A DNA stretch of 64,000 nt from an uncultured Caulobacterales bacterium (GTDB lineage Bacteria > Pseudomonadota > Alphaproteobacteria > Caulobacterales > Caulobacteraceae). The notes under the pieces were generated by a model. It saw only the letters and a list, made by a program, of their open reading frames with translations. It did not search any database and had not been told where the DNA came from. Where the stretch lies: the NCBI GenBank assembly GCA_903858185.1, contig CAIOHT010000012.1:163873-227872 (forward strand). The letters are read 5' to 3'. Below, in pieces: positions 33,845 to 43,164 of the stretch; position 1 is the stretch's first letter, and each line of letters opens with the position of its first letter. The position numbers and the translations under genes are program-made.

Positions 33845-34597
33845 ATGGCTTCGCCCCCGCTCACTGTCTGGATCACCCGCGCCGAGCCCGGCGCCGGAGC
33901 GACCGCCGAGCGGGTGCTGGCTCTGGGACATGTTCCGATCGTCGCGCCCTTGCTGCGGATCGAGGCGCTCGCGGATGTCCAGGTCGACCTGACCGGGGTG
34001 GCCGCGCTCGCCTTCACCAGCGCCAACGGCGTCCGCGCCTTCGCCGAGGCCTGCCCGCGTCGCGATTTGCGGGTCTTCTCGGTCGGCGCCGGCACCACGG
34101 CGGCGGCGAAGGCGGCCGGGTTCAGGGCGATTCTGTCGGCCGAGGGCGACGTCAACGCGCTTGCCGGCCGAATCGCCGCGCGGAAGAGCGAGCTGCGGGG
34201 GGCTGTCCTGCATGCGGGCGCGGCCGAGCCGGCCGGTGATCTCGTCGGCGCCCTGGTCGCCGAGGGTCTGGAGGCGAGAGGGCTGGCGCTCTACGATTCG
34301 GTCGTCACCTCGCCCCCGGAGGATCTGCTGGCGCGCCTCGAAACCCTTGATGTGGTGCTGCTTCATTCCCCTAGGGCAGCACGGGCCCTGGCCCGGCTGC
34401 TTCGAGGCCGGGACCTGCCGAAACTGCGCCTGCTGTGCCTTTCGGCGGCCGTGGCGAAGCCGGTCGCGCGCACGAAAGTGCGAGAAGTTGTTCGCGCCCC
34501 GTTTCCCATCGAAGCGGCGCTGCTTAATCTGATAGGAAGAGGGGGTTCGACCGGGATCTCCCCCACGACCGCAACGAGGCGTTTGAAGAGCCGATGA
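33845..34597 (+). CDS. hemD: uroporphyrinogen-III synthase
   Basis: The 250-residue product has the HemD bilobal pattern: VWITRAEPGAGATAERVLALGH, ALAFTSANGVRAF, VLHAGAAEPAGDLVGAL and VVLLHSPRAARALARLL, with LRLLCLSAAVAKPV near the end. HemD proteins are weakly conserved, and these segments plus position after hemC support the call. The ATG at 33845 begins the conserved region; a TTG at 33809 overlapping the hemC stop is possible. It overlaps the next gene by four bases (ATGA). Confidence 0.92.
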   Translation: MASPPLTVWITRAEPGAGATAERVLALGHVPIVAPLLRIEALADVQVDLTGVAALAFTSANGVRAFAEACPRRDLRVFSVGAGTTAAAKAAGFRAILSAEGDVNALAGRIAARKSELRGAVLHAGAAEPAGDLVGALVAEGLEARGLALYDSVVTSPPEDLLARLETLDVVLLHSPRAARALARLLRGRDLPKLRLLCLSAAVAKPVARTKVREVVRAPFPIEAALLNLIGRGGSTGISPTTATRRLKSR

Positions 34598-35469
34598 CCG
34601 CCGCGCCCGACCCCGCAGAGATCACGCCGCCGATTGATCCGGCAGTTTACGGCCGTCCGCGCCGCTTCGGAGTCGGCGCCTGGGCGGTGATCGCCCTGTG
34701 CGTGCTCTGTGTGGTGGCCGGCGCCGCCGTGACGAAGTTCGCCCCGCGTATCTGGGGCGACGATGCGCCGCCCCTGGCGCCGCCCGCAGCACCGTCGGCG
34801 GCCGAGTCCTTCGATCTGCCCGCCCCCGCGACAGCGCCTGTGCCCGGCGCGGCGCCTGCGGCGGACGTGGCGGCCTCCTCTGCCGAGATCGCCGCCCTCC
34901 AGTCTCGCGTCCTGGCGCTGGAGACCAGCCAGGCGCGCACCGTCAACGCTGCGGCGGCCGCCCTGGCCGCGGCCTCGCTGGCCGAGGCGACGCAAGGGTC
35001 GGGCTCGTTCGAGACCGAACTGGCCGCGCTCGAGCGCGTGCTGCCGCTGTCGGGCGAGGTTCGCGCGCTGCGCCCCTATGCCGAGAACGGCGTCACCAGT
35101 CGCGCCGCCCTGGCGGCTGACTTTGACGCCTCCGCCGCGCGGGCCGCCGTGGCGGCGCGGGACCCGGGTGAACGGGCCGGCTTCCTCGCGCGGATCGGCC
35201 ACGCGCTGACGGCCATTGTCACCATCCGCCGCGTCGGCGCCGGCGGTGAGGGACCCGACGCGGTTCTTGCCCGGGCCGGCGACGCGGTGGCTGAAGGCGA
35301 CCTCGAGGGTGCGCTGAAGAGTCTCCGCGACCTGCCGCCCAAGGCCGCAGAGGCCATGGCGCCCTGGCGCACCCGCGCCCTGCAGCGCATCGCGGTCGAC
35401 CGCCAGGTGGCGACGATTCGCGCCATGGCCCTGTCCGACCTGATGGCCGTTTCGCGGGCGCAGCCATGA
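34594..35469 (+). CDS. mitofilin/Mic60-like inner membrane protein
   Basis: The 291-residue protein has a short cytosolic N-terminus, one membrane helix (about residues 28-50, WAVIALCVLCVVAGAAVTKF), a Pro/Ala-rich linker, a predicted coiled coil (about 90-135, SAEIAALQSRVLALETS) and a C-terminal mitofilin-signature-like part (EGDLEGALKSLRDLPPKAAEAMAPW). Alphaproteobacterial Mic60 homologues are encoded between hemD and hemY and shape the inner membrane. Position and topology fit that group. It overlaps hemD upstream and hemY downstream by four bases each. Confidence 0.85.
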   Translation: MTAAPDPAEITPPIDPAVYGRPRRFGVGAWAVIALCVLCVVAGAAVTKFAPRIWGDDAPPLAPPAAPSAAESFDLPAPATAPVPGAAPAADVAASSAEIAALQSRVLALETSQARTVNAAAAALAAASLAEATQGSGSFETELAALERVLPLSGEVRALRPYAENGVTSRAALAADFDASAARAAVAARDPGERAGFLARIGHALTAIVTIRRVGAGGEGPDAVLARAGDAVAEGDLEGALKSLRDLPPKAAEAMAPWRTRALQRIAVDRQVATIRAMALSDLMAVSRAQP

Positions 35470-36992
35470 TCCGCACCTCAGTTGTCCTGTTCCTTGTCGC
35501 GGCCGTGGCGGTCGCCGCTGTCGCCCTGGCCGGCGACGCGGGCGTGGCCAGCCTCATCTGGCGCGGCTGGCGGGTCGATATGACGGCCGCCGCCGCGGCG
35601 CTTCTGGTGCTGTTCGTTTCCTTGCTGGCGACGATTTTCTGGAGCTTCCTGAAGTGGCTGCTGGAGGCGCCGCAGCGCGCCGCCAGGGCAACGGCGGACA
35701 GCCGGCGCAAACAGGGCGGCGAAGCCCTGGCGCGTGGCTTCCTCGCCGCCGCTGCCGGGGATGGCTCCGAGGCCCGTCGCCTGGCCCAGAAGGCCGCCGA
35801 ACTGGCCGACGAGGCTCCGGCGCTGGTCCGGGTGCTGGCCGCCCAGGCCGCCGAGGCCGCCGGCGACCTGCCGGCCGCCAAGGCCGCATACTCGGCGATG
35901 CTCGGTTTCCCGGACATGCGCCTGGCCGGCCTCAAGGGCCTGATGCAGACCGCGCTGGCCGAGGGCGACAACGCCGCCGCCCTGCGGCACGCGCAAAGCG
36001 CCTATGGTCTCGCCAAGACCGCCCGCTGGGCCTGGCGGGCGCTGGTCGATTCGCGGCTCGAGGCCGGCGACTGGGCCGCGGCGCTCGACCTCGTCCAGGG
36101 GGCGCAGGAGCGCAAGGTCGTCTCGCCGCTGGTGGCCGACCGCACCCGCGCCGCCCTGTTGGCCGCGTCCGCGGCCAGTCTTGAAAACCATTCAAGCGAA
36201 CGGATGCGCGGCCAGGCGCTGGAGTTCGCCCTGCAGTCGGTCAAGCTGAAGCCGGACTTCGCGCCCGGCGTGGTCATGGCCGCCCGCCTACTGGCCGCTG
36301 ATGGCAAGGCCAGCCGCGCATCCGGCCTTCTGGAAGGGGCCTGGAAGAGCGTGCCGCACCCGGCCCTGTGGCTGGCCTACCGCGACCTGCGCACGGACGA
36401 GACGCCACGCGAGCGGGCCAAACGGCTCGGCGCGCTGGCCGCCCTCAATCCCAAGGCGCGCGAAAGCCGTGTCCTCGCCGTCGAACAGGCCCTGATCGGC
36501 GGTGAGGTGGGCGCTGCCCGCGAAGCCGCCCGCAGCCTGGCCGACGAGCCGGTGACCCAGCGTCTCGCCGGCCTGCAGGCCCGCGCCGCCAACGCCGCCG
36601 GCGCCGTGGACGAGGCCCGCGCCTGGATTGCGCGCGGCGCCGCCGCGCCTCAGGAGCCCGACTGGTCCGACCTCGACCCCGAGGGGCGCGCCTTTGACTA
36701 TCGGCCCGAGGACTGGACCCGCCTGGTCGCTGTCTATGGCGAGACCGGCGAGCTGATCCACCCTCGCCTGGAACGCCGCGAGCGAACGATCAACGACCTG
36801 CCAAACCTGCCGGTTTCCTATGTGGAATCGACGCCTTTCCTGGCCGCCGCGGAGGCCGGGGCGGCGGTCATGCCGATCCCTGACGACCCCGGCGTACCCG
36901 ACTATGCGCGGCCGCCACAGGACGATCCGCCACCGACTTCGCCGCCTCCGCGTCGGCGCCGCTTGGCAAGCCCGACTCGCGCCGCTAAATAG
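35466..36992 (+). CDS. hemY: HemY-like inner membrane TPR protein
   Basis: The 508-residue protein has two N-terminal membrane helices (about residues 2-22 and 38-62) separated by GDAGVASLIWRGWRVDM, the HemY_N signature. A long helical TPR region follows (for example AARAVADEAPALVRVLAAQAA-like units, RTRAALLAASAAS). The C-terminus is Pro-rich (PRRRRLASPTRAAK). Here HemY means the YciM-like TPR protein co-encoded with hemC/hemD, not protoporphyrinogen oxidase. It is last in the operon. Confidence 0.9.
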   Translation: MIRTSVVLFLVAAVAVAAVALAGDAGVASLIWRGWRVDMTAAAAALLVLFVSLLATIFWSFLKWLLEAPQRAARATADSRRKQGGEALARGFLAAAAGDGSEARRLAQKAAELADEAPALVRVLAAQAAEAAGDLPAAKAAYSAMLGFPDMRLAGLKGLMQTALAEGDNAAALRHAQSAYGLAKTARWAWRALVDSRLEAGDWAAALDLVQGAQERKVVSPLVADRTRAALLAASAASLENHSSERMRGQALEFALQSVKLKPDFAPGVVMAARLLAADGKASRASGLLEGAWKSVPHPALWLAYRDLRTDETPRERAKRLGALAALNPKARESRVLAVEQALIGGEVGAAREAARSLADEPVTQRLAGLQARAANAAGAVDEARAWIARGAAAPQEPDWSDLDPEGRAFDYRPEDWTRLVAVYGETGELIHPRLERRERTINDLPNLPVSYVESTPFLAAAEAGAAVMPIPDDPGVPDYARPPQDDPPPTSPPPRRRRLASPTRAAK

Positions 36993-37024
36993 GCGCTCCT
37001 TCCGGGGCCCCACGCCCCACAAGG

Positions 37025-37100
37025 GCCGCTTTAGCTCAGCTGGTAGAGCACATCATTCGTAATGATGGGGTCAGGTGTTCGAGTCACCTAAGCGGCACCA
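37025..37100 (+). tRNA. tRNA-Thr (anticodon CGT)
   Basis: The 76-base cloverleaf has acceptor stem GCCGCTT/AAGCGGC, D-arm GCTCAGCTGGTAGAGC, anticodon stem CATCA/TGATG with loop TTCGTAA (CGT, reading ACG), T-arm AGGTG-TTCGAGT-CACCT and an encoded CCA end (37098-37100). Its 3' half is the attachment site of the following island and is duplicated at 45100-45145. Confidence 0.96.
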
Positions 37101-37101
37101 C
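37056..37101 (+). repeat. attL: 46-bp direct repeat in the 3' half of tRNA-Thr
   Basis: Bases 37056-37101 (from TTCGTAATGATGGGG to GGCACCAC) are identical to 45100-45145. The repeat runs from the anticodon loop to the end of the tRNA, a typical tyrosine-integrase site at a tRNA gene. Confidence 0.88.
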
Positions 37102-37535
37102 CACTTCCAACAGGATATCGACGGGCGAGCGGCCGAAAGGCCGTAACGGTGGGCCGGCGCGTGGGTCCCGGCTGGGTGTGGCTTCCAGAAGGGGCGGACG
37201 GCCGACGCTCAGCAAAGCCTGTCGTACCTCATATCGGACGTTCGGAAGGTCGGTTCCCGGAACCGGATGCCAACGTCCGTTTGTTGGCGCTGATCCAACG
37301 GGAAGAAACGACCCGAAGCGGGCGTGAGCAAGGCTACAAACAGACGATCAACCCAAAGGCTCCTCGTCAACCGAGTCGCCATCTGCAACGCGTTCAATCT
37401 GCAGGCCCACCTACTCTCCCGACCAACTCTCGGGGTACTGCGCGCCCGGGCATACAGGGCGTGGGAAGTTGCGACTGTCGCCGCCTGATCCAGGGGCAAG
37501 GGCGCGCGGTCGCCAACCTCCCCTGCGCCCCCGGC
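37102..37535. other. non-coding stretch at the left end of the island
   Basis: I see no gene here that I can support. Open frames exist but are short and compositionally unconvincing. The position next to attL is where an integrase gene would be expected, and none is recognisable. Confidence 0.5.
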
Positions 37536-38306
37536 TCAATCCATGGACGCGCGAAGGGCGGTGAAAGGCTGCTGCGACACCTGGACTGTGCCGGTCCTCG
37601 GCCTGTTCAGGTCCAGGACCATCATGTGAGCAAGGGTCAGCAGTACCAGCAAGAGTCCGGTCTGTGTTCGATGAGGACGCAGACTGGCTCCAAGGACCGT
37701 ACCCAGCATGAACATCAGCAGGACGGCATAGGCTAGGAGTAGCCAAAGGACGGAGTCCGGTATGTGAGCAAGACGCGCCGCTTGACGGGCCGAGGCAAGA
37801 TCAAAGCTCTGGTTCAGGGAATCCATCACGCCACGCGTCAGCAGTGGCGGATTTCCACTACGCAGTGCAGCGCCCGTCGCTGACCATAGCTCACGCCGCA
37901 GGGACTCGGCATGGTCCTCCGACGGACTGTCTGTGGCGGCTTCAGACCATAGGATGCGGGTGTCGACATACCGCAGCAAGACATCGCGCATCCGGGCCCG
38001 CTCCGGCGCGTCGAGAAGCTGCACCCGAAGCCACGTCGTCCCGAGGGCATTCGCCTCCTGCACCACGAGGTCACGCCTGACTTCATAACGGCTCATGGCG
38101 GTGGAGAAAGAAAAGCCAAGCAGAAGCGACAACAGCGCAAGTCCTGCCGGGAGCAGATACGAAGCTGCCGGCATTGGGTCGATCCCGGGATCGAGCTTCT
38201 TTTGAAGGCGCTTCTGCCACTCGTAGCCCAGGCCTACCGCTGACGTCAGTGCGGCAAGCAACAGCAGCCCGATCAACCATATGGGCGCCGTGACAAACCA
38301 GGACAT
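37536..38306 (-). CDS. DUF4239 (bestrophin-like) membrane protein
   Basis: The 256-residue protein has an N-terminal pair of membrane helices (about residues 5-27, WFVTAPIWLIGLLLLAALTSAVG; 47-66, LLPAGLALLSLLLGFSFSTA) followed by MSRYEVRRDLVVQEANALGTTWLR, a soluble region, and two more helices near 190-235 (SVLWLLLAYAVLLMFMLG, TGLLLVLLTLAHMMVLDLNRP). This arrangement and the ASRYEARR-like motif match the DUF4239 family, sometimes called bestrophin-like. The ATG at 38306 is chosen for its GCGGGG Shine-Dalgarno; an upstream in-frame start at 38363 is possible. Its role is unknown. It lies inside the tRNA-Thr island, opposite in strand to the other cargo genes. Confidence 0.85.
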   Translation of the reverse strand: MSWFVTAPIWLIGLLLLAALTSAVGLGYEWQKRLQKKLDPGIDPMPAASYLLPAGLALLSLLLGFSFSTAMSRYEVRRDLVVQEANALGTTWLRVQLLDAPERARMRDVLLRYVDTRILWSEAATDSPSEDHAESLRRELWSATGAALRSGNPPLLTRGVMDSLNQSFDLASARQAARLAHIPDSVLWLLLAYAVLLMFMLGTVLGASLRPHRTQTGLLLVLLTLAHMMVLDLNRPRTGTVQVSQQPFTALRASMD

Positions 38307-38715
38307 CCCGCCGACCCCGCCGTAGCTATTGGCAACCGGCAAGGATCGCCGGGTCGCCCACAATATTCAAGCGGAGCAAGCCGCTCCGCTACAAGCAATC
38401 CCTGTTCCGGCGCACTCGCCGCGCGCCAGAATAACAACGCCCCGGATAGAAGGTGCGAGGCGCTGTGAAGGTGTCTGACCGGCGAGGAGCAAGACATCCG
38501 CTAACCGCAGACACAGCCCTCCCGCGAAGACACCAACCAAGTAACTAGCCGCAGCACGGGTAAAACAAGCGAAACATAGAAAATCGCTACGTACCCATAG
38601 CCCCAAAATGAGCCCTCATGAGCTTTCATCAAGCACGATTTACCCATGCAAGAACATGGGCCTTCGATACCCTGACTGAAGCTATATCTCGAAAACTGCC
38701 AAGAGGGAGATCCCC
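38307..38715. other. A/T-richer intergenic stretch in the island
   Basis: No gene is supported. Composition is visibly lower in G+C than surrounding DNA. It probably holds the divergent promoters of the DUF4239 gene and the glycine-rich protein gene, but no recognisable -35/-10 pair was found. Confidence 0.45.
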
Positions 38716-39597
38716 ATGAGCCCAGTCGTAAGATGTTGCTTGTATTCTGCTTCTGCCGCAGCTGTTCTGGCCGTCATGGTGGTGGGCATGGGTGGCGATC
38801 CGGTGAGAGCCGAGTCCCCGGCGAGGCCGCCCGCTGGCAAGCCCGCCCCATCCGCAAGCACGCCCTCAGCGCCGGCCGGCGCGTCCGCATCCCGCCCCCC
38901 GGCGAAGGGAGGGAGCGGCGGCAGCGGCTTCAACCCCGGGACAAGCGGCGGCAGTGGGTCCAACGCCGGTGGCGGCGGCTACAACCCCGGCGCGACTGGT
39001 GGCGGCTATAACCCCGGGGGCAGCGGTGGCAGTGGGCCCAATCCCGGGGGCGGCGGCTACAATCCGGGCGCGGGTGGCGGCGGCGGCTACAATCCCGGCG
39101 GCGGTGGCGGTGGCTACAATCCGGGAGGCGGCGGCGGGAGCGGCTATAACCCGGGCGGCGGCAGTCGTCCCGACTACGGTCAGGGCGGTGGTTACAACCC
39201 TGGCTCTGACTGGAACGGCCAGACCGGCAGCGGTTGGAACCCAGGCAACTACTATAGCTCTTCTGTCATCAAGGGTTGGGTCAGGCTAGGCTCGGCGACG
39301 GCCGGCAAGAGTCCGGACAGAGACACGATTCAAGCGTTTGGTCGCTATAGTTATTCTCGTATCAAGCTCTGCGTTCGCTTCGCGGATGTCGCGTTCTACA
39401 ATGCGAAAGTCCAGTTCGAGCATGGCGGGAGCCAGGACATAAACGTTCAGTCTCGCGTCCGTCGGGGCCAATGCACGCGGGAATACTATCTTCGCGGCGG
39501 CAGGAAGCTCGACATTCGGTACGTTTATCTGTTCTTCCGACAGGCGGACAACATCGCCAACTGGAGAACCGCCCAGGTCGACTTGTACGCCCGCTAG
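38716..39597 (+). CDS. exported glycine-rich repeat protein with C-terminal DUF2541-like domain
   Basis: The 293-residue protein has a signal sequence (SASAAAVLAVMVVGMGGDPVRAE), then a Pro/Ala/Ser linker. A low-complexity region (about residues 65-178) is built of about ten GGGGYNPG-type units with GSGG spacers. A compact C-terminal domain (about 183-293) reads IKGWVRLGSATAGKSPDRDTI, LCVRFADVAFYNAKVQF and YYLRGGRKLDIRYVYLFFR, which resembles the beta-sandwich of DUF2541-like exported proteins. It contains few Cys. AGAGGGAGA precedes the ATG. The repeats may act as a flexible or self-associating extracellular segment; this is inference. It lies inside the tRNA-Thr island. Confidence 0.78.
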   Translation: MSPVVRCCLYSASAAAVLAVMVVGMGGDPVRAESPARPPAGKPAPSASTPSAPAGASASRPPAKGGSGGSGFNPGTSGGSGSNAGGGGYNPGATGGGYNPGGSGGSGPNPGGGGYNPGAGGGGGYNPGGGGGGYNPGGGGGSGYNPGGGSRPDYGQGGGYNPGSDWNGQTGSGWNPGNYYSSSVIKGWVRLGSATAGKSPDRDTIQAFGRYSYSRIKLCVRFADVAFYNAKVQFEHGGSQDINVQSRVRRGQCTREYYLRGGRKLDIRYVYLFFRQADNIANWRTAQVDLYAR

Positions 39598-39789
39598 AAC
39601 ATCGCGCGGCGGCGCCAGGGAACTGACCGGCAGCCGCTTGTGGGGGCGTGCAGCCGGTCAGGTCTACCTGCGTCAGGCGAGGGCAATGCATTCTCAGCCC
39701 CGACTTGCCCTGGCGTGTAGCGCGTCGCGTGCGGGACGGCGACGGATTTAGAGGGCAGCGGTACTCGGGAAGATCAGGAGATCCATACA

Positions 39790-41529
39790 ATGTGCAACGC
39801 CTGTGACGAAAGGTTCATGGGCCTGATGCGAACCATCCAGGGGCGTCGCGACATCTTGCGAGGCTTCGGCGGTGCGTTTCTGGCGACGGCCGTTCCCACG
39901 GTCGGAGGCACTGTCGCGCATTCATCGGAACGCCGGCAGGCTGATACGATCATTCTCGCCGGGCGGATCTACACCATGGATCCACGCGATACGGTAGTAG
40001 ACGCCGTTGCGATACGTGACGGGCGCATTCTGAGATCGGGAAAGCGGTCGGACATTTTGGGTCTGAAGGGGCGCGGTACGCGGATCGTCGAGCTGGGCGA
40101 CTACACAGTGCTTCCGGGCTTCGTCGATCCCCACATGCATTCCAATTTCGCCGGCCTTCGGCCGTGGCTTGACGTGGGGCCGTTCAGCACGCCGATGATG
40201 GACGACGCCCGGACGAAAATCCGAGACGCCAGCGCCAGGGCCGGGCCCGGAGCCTGGGTCCAGGCCAAGATGCTTGACCCCTCGATCATGCCAGGCCGCC
40301 CTTTCTCGCGCGAGGATCTCGACCAACTATCTCCGAACGTTCCTGTCTTCATCCTCGAGTCCAACGGTCACAACGCCTACGCCAATTCGCGCGCGATCGA
40401 GCTGGCAGGGCTGACCAAGGATACACCAGATCCGCCGCAGGGACGGTTCGAACGGGGACCAGACGGCAGTTTGACCGGTCGCCTGGAAGAGCCGCCGGCG
40501 TTTCAGCCCTTCATTCAGGTCATGACGGCTCCAAGCGCGTCCGAACTGGTCGAATATCTCCGTGCTGACCTCGACGACGCCGCAGCAAAGGGCTGCACTG
40601 CGTTACATGACTGCGGTATCGGCGGCCTGTTCGCCGAGGCGGACATTTCTCTTATCGAAGCCGCCCTGCGGGACAACCCTCCCGTGCGCTATGCGGGCAT
40701 GCTGGTTTCGACCCACTACGAAAAATGGAAGCAGATGGGCCTACGCCCCGGCCTGCATTCGCCAAACTTCTCGTTCAGCGGGATCAAGGCATGGTCCGAC
40801 GGGTCAAACCAGGGCCTCACCGGCTATCAGCGCACGCCCTACCTGAACTCCAGCAATCGGGGCGCATTGAACTATTCCCCGGAAGAGATTGAGGCGCTGG
40901 TTCGAACGCTGCATGCCGACGGATGGCCAATCGGCATTCATGCGAACGGTGACGCCGCCATTGATGTGGTCCTGGACGCCTTCGAACGGGGGACCGGCGG
41001 AGAAGGTGGCCACAAGCACCGCCACCGCATCGAGCATTGCAGCATTCTGCATGATGACCAGATCCGGCGGATGAAGGCGCTCGGCATCTCGCCCTCATTC
41101 CTTATCGGCCACGTCCACTACTGGGGGCGAGCATTCCGAGACCGGCTTATGGGTCCCGAGCGGGCAAACAGGCTGGATCCGTGCAGGTCAGCGCTTGCGG
41201 GCGGTCTACGGATCTCCCTTCACTCCGACTACAACGTGACCCCCATCGATCCCTTGCGTTGTATCGAGAATGCCGTCCTGCGGGACATGAACGAAGGCGG
41301 CGGCATCTTGAATCCCGCCGAGTGCATTTCACCTCTGGAGGCCATTCGCGCAGTCACCATCGACGCCGCCTGGCAATGCCATCTGGATGACACCTGCGGG
41401 AGTCTGGAGGTCGGCAAGTCTGCTGACCTGGTTGTTCTGGAGCGGGATCCTACAACGGTCTCGCCGGACACCTTGAGATCCATCCGTGTCCATTCCACGT
41501 GGCTGGGTGGACAAGAGCTTACCCGATGA
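39790..41529 (+). CDS. exported amidohydrolase family protein (YtcJ/amidohydrolase_3 type)
   Basis: The 579-residue metal hydrolase has an N-terminus MCNACDERFMG followed by a twin-arginine signal, GRRDILRGFGGAFLATAVP. The catalytic TIM-barrel motifs are VDPHMHSN (HxH), GIKAWSDGSNQG, IGIHANGDAA, RHRIEHCSI and SLHSDYNVT (final Asp), and the C-terminal beta-domain ends with SADLVVLERDP. The family hydrolyses amides or cyclic compounds; the substrate is unknown. A CAGGAGA site precedes the ATG. It is the first gene of a three-gene operon, and its stop overlaps the esterase start (ATGA). The Tat signal places it in the periplasm. Confidence 0.88.
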   Translation: MCNACDERFMGLMRTIQGRRDILRGFGGAFLATAVPTVGGTVAHSSERRQADTIILAGRIYTMDPRDTVVDAVAIRDGRILRSGKRSDILGLKGRGTRIVELGDYTVLPGFVDPHMHSNFAGLRPWLDVGPFSTPMMDDARTKIRDASARAGPGAWVQAKMLDPSIMPGRPFSREDLDQLSPNVPVFILESNGHNAYANSRAIELAGLTKDTPDPPQGRFERGPDGSLTGRLEEPPAFQPFIQVMTAPSASELVEYLRADLDDAAAKGCTALHDCGIGGLFAEADISLIEAALRDNPPVRYAGMLVSTHYEKWKQMGLRPGLHSPNFSFSGIKAWSDGSNQGLTGYQRTPYLNSSNRGALNYSPEEIEALVRTLHADGWPIGIHANGDAAIDVVLDAFERGTGGEGGHKHRHRIEHCSILHDDQIRRMKALGISPSFLIGHVHYWGRAFRDRLMGPERANRLDPCRSALAGGLRISLHSDYNVTPIDPLRCIENAVLRDMNEGGGILNPAECISPLEAIRAVTIDAAWQCHLDDTCGSLEVGKSADLVVLERDPTTVSPDTLRSIRVHSTWLGGQELTR

Positions 41530-43136
41530 CGATTGGGTCGGCGCGACTCGGAAATCTGCTGCCAATTGTCCTGCTCGCCTTTGCCTCCCAGTCGCTGGCG
41601 GCAGGGGCCGCGTGCGCCGCGCCGACCGTGCGAACCGTCAGCGGCGAGGTTGTCGGCTCGGAGGAGTCAGGAGTTTCGGCGTTCAAGGGCATACCGTTCG
41701 CCGCGCCACCGGTCGGAAAACTTCGATGGCGGAGTCCCCAGGCGCCGGAGACCTGGAGCAGAAGGGACTCCACGGCGTTTGGACCGGCCTGTATCCAGCC
41801 TCCGTCAAGGGCCCAGGATGAGGCGCTCGGCCCGACAGGACCGCAGTCCGAAGATTGTCTGACCCTGAATGTCTGGACTCCATCTCCTACCGCCGACGCG
41901 CGCCGGCCTGTGCTGGTCTGGATTCACGGCGGCGGGTTCGTCTCCGGCGCCGGCAGTCTGGCCGCCTACAACGGCTTGGCTCTGGCTCGGAAGGGTGCGG
42001 TCGTCGTCACGATAAACTATCGGTTGGGGAACCTCGGGTTCTTCGCCCACCCCGCCCTGGATCGGGAAAGCTCGACAAGCCCGGCTAACTTCGGCCTTCT
42101 TGATCAGATTGCGGCGCTTCGGTGGGTACAGGCCAACATCAATGCCTTCGGGGGCGATCGGCGCAATGTCACCATCGTCGGTGAGTCCGCCGGCGCGCAG
42201 AGCGTTCTGGCCCTGTTTGCTTCTCCATTGGCCCGGGACCTCTTTCACAGAGGCATCGCCCAGAGCCCCTACGGGATACCAAGCCACAGCCCTGCAGAGG
42301 CCCGGACGATCGGGATCGGGATCGGTAAGGCACTCGGTGTCGGGGGGGAAGAGGCTTCGATCGCATCTCTTCGCAGCATACCCGCAGAAGCTATTGCCCG
42401 CATGAGCGGTCGCGGCCAGACCCTTGCTCCGAGCCTCGTCTACGGTGACCTTGTTCTGCCGGCTCCTATCCTTGAAAGATTTGAACGAGGCCAGTCGGCA
42501 GCCGTTCCACTGATCATCGGCAACAACAGCAATGAGGCGTCCGTAGCCGAACTCTTCGGGATCGATCCCCGGCTTTTGCTCCGCAATCTGGGTTTGGCGC
42601 GGATCGGCGTTCGCCTTCTGTTTCCAGAGGCAGGTGACGAGGCAGATCTGGCGCGGCTGGCCGTTCGTGATGCCGTCTTCGCGGCCTTCGTGAAGCGCAT
42701 CGCAGACCTGCATTCAGAGCGGGCCACTGCCTGGAGGTATCACTTCAGTTACCTTCCGGAACGTCGGCAGGGCATTGAGCCCGGGGTTCCTCATGGAGGC
42801 GAGATCGCCTTCGTGCTTGGCACGCTTGCTAGCACACCGGACTACCAGGATATCCACACGCCCAGAGATGACCGAATTGCGGACCAGATGGCGGCCTACT
42901 GGCTGGCCTTCGCGATGACCGGGCGACCCGAACCCGCCGATGAGCCGGAATGGCCACCATCATCGCCGCGGCAAAGCGTGACAATGGAGTTCGCCGACAG
43001 CCCCCGCGCACACCTCCGCTTCCACGATCGCCGCCTCAATATCCTGATCGGTGTGATCGGAGTTCTGGGGGACATGCTCGATATGCGGCGCGAGAAGGCG
43101 GACCGTACCGACATGGGAGGTGTTGATGCCGCCTAG
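41526..43136 (+). CDS. exported type B carboxylesterase
   Basis: The 536-residue protein has a signal peptide (LLPIVLLAFASQSLAAGAACA), the family motif EDCLTLNVWTP, the nucleophile GESAGAQS, the oxyanion VWIHGGGFVSGAG and the late His in VPHGGEIAFV, so the Ser-Glu-His machinery appears intact. It probably hydrolyses carboxylic esters in the periplasm. The ATG at 41526 overlaps the amidohydrolase stop codon (ATGA), so the two are co-translated. The OprB porin gene follows 29 bases downstream, suggesting uptake of the ester or its products. Confidence 0.9.
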   Translation: MTIGSARLGNLLPIVLLAFASQSLAAGAACAAPTVRTVSGEVVGSEESGVSAFKGIPFAAPPVGKLRWRSPQAPETWSRRDSTAFGPACIQPPSRAQDEALGPTGPQSEDCLTLNVWTPSPTADARRPVLVWIHGGGFVSGAGSLAAYNGLALARKGAVVVTINYRLGNLGFFAHPALDRESSTSPANFGLLDQIAALRWVQANINAFGGDRRNVTIVGESAGAQSVLALFASPLARDLFHRGIAQSPYGIPSHSPAEARTIGIGIGKALGVGGEEASIASLRSIPAEAIARMSGRGQTLAPSLVYGDLVLPAPILERFERGQSAAVPLIIGNNSNEASVAELFGIDPRLLLRNLGLARIGVRLLFPEAGDEADLARLAVRDAVFAAFVKRIADLHSERATAWRYHFSYLPERRQGIEPGVPHGGEIAFVLGTLASTPDYQDIHTPRDDRIADQMAAYWLAFAMTGRPEPADEPEWPPSSPRQSVTMEFADSPRAHLRFHDRRLNILIGVIGVLGDMLDMRREKADRTDMGGVDAA

Positions 43137-43164
43137 TTCAGCGCCCCCTCGAAAGACAAACCCC

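Noticed and set aside
37149-37736. Possible gene at the left end of the island (an integrase was looked for)
   Set aside because: The translation shows no recombinase motifs and runs antisense into the DUF4239 gene.
38900-39200. CRISPR-like or other DNA repeat array
   Set aside because: The repeats are in-frame glycine-rich codons inside an exported protein gene with irregular spacing and no spacers.
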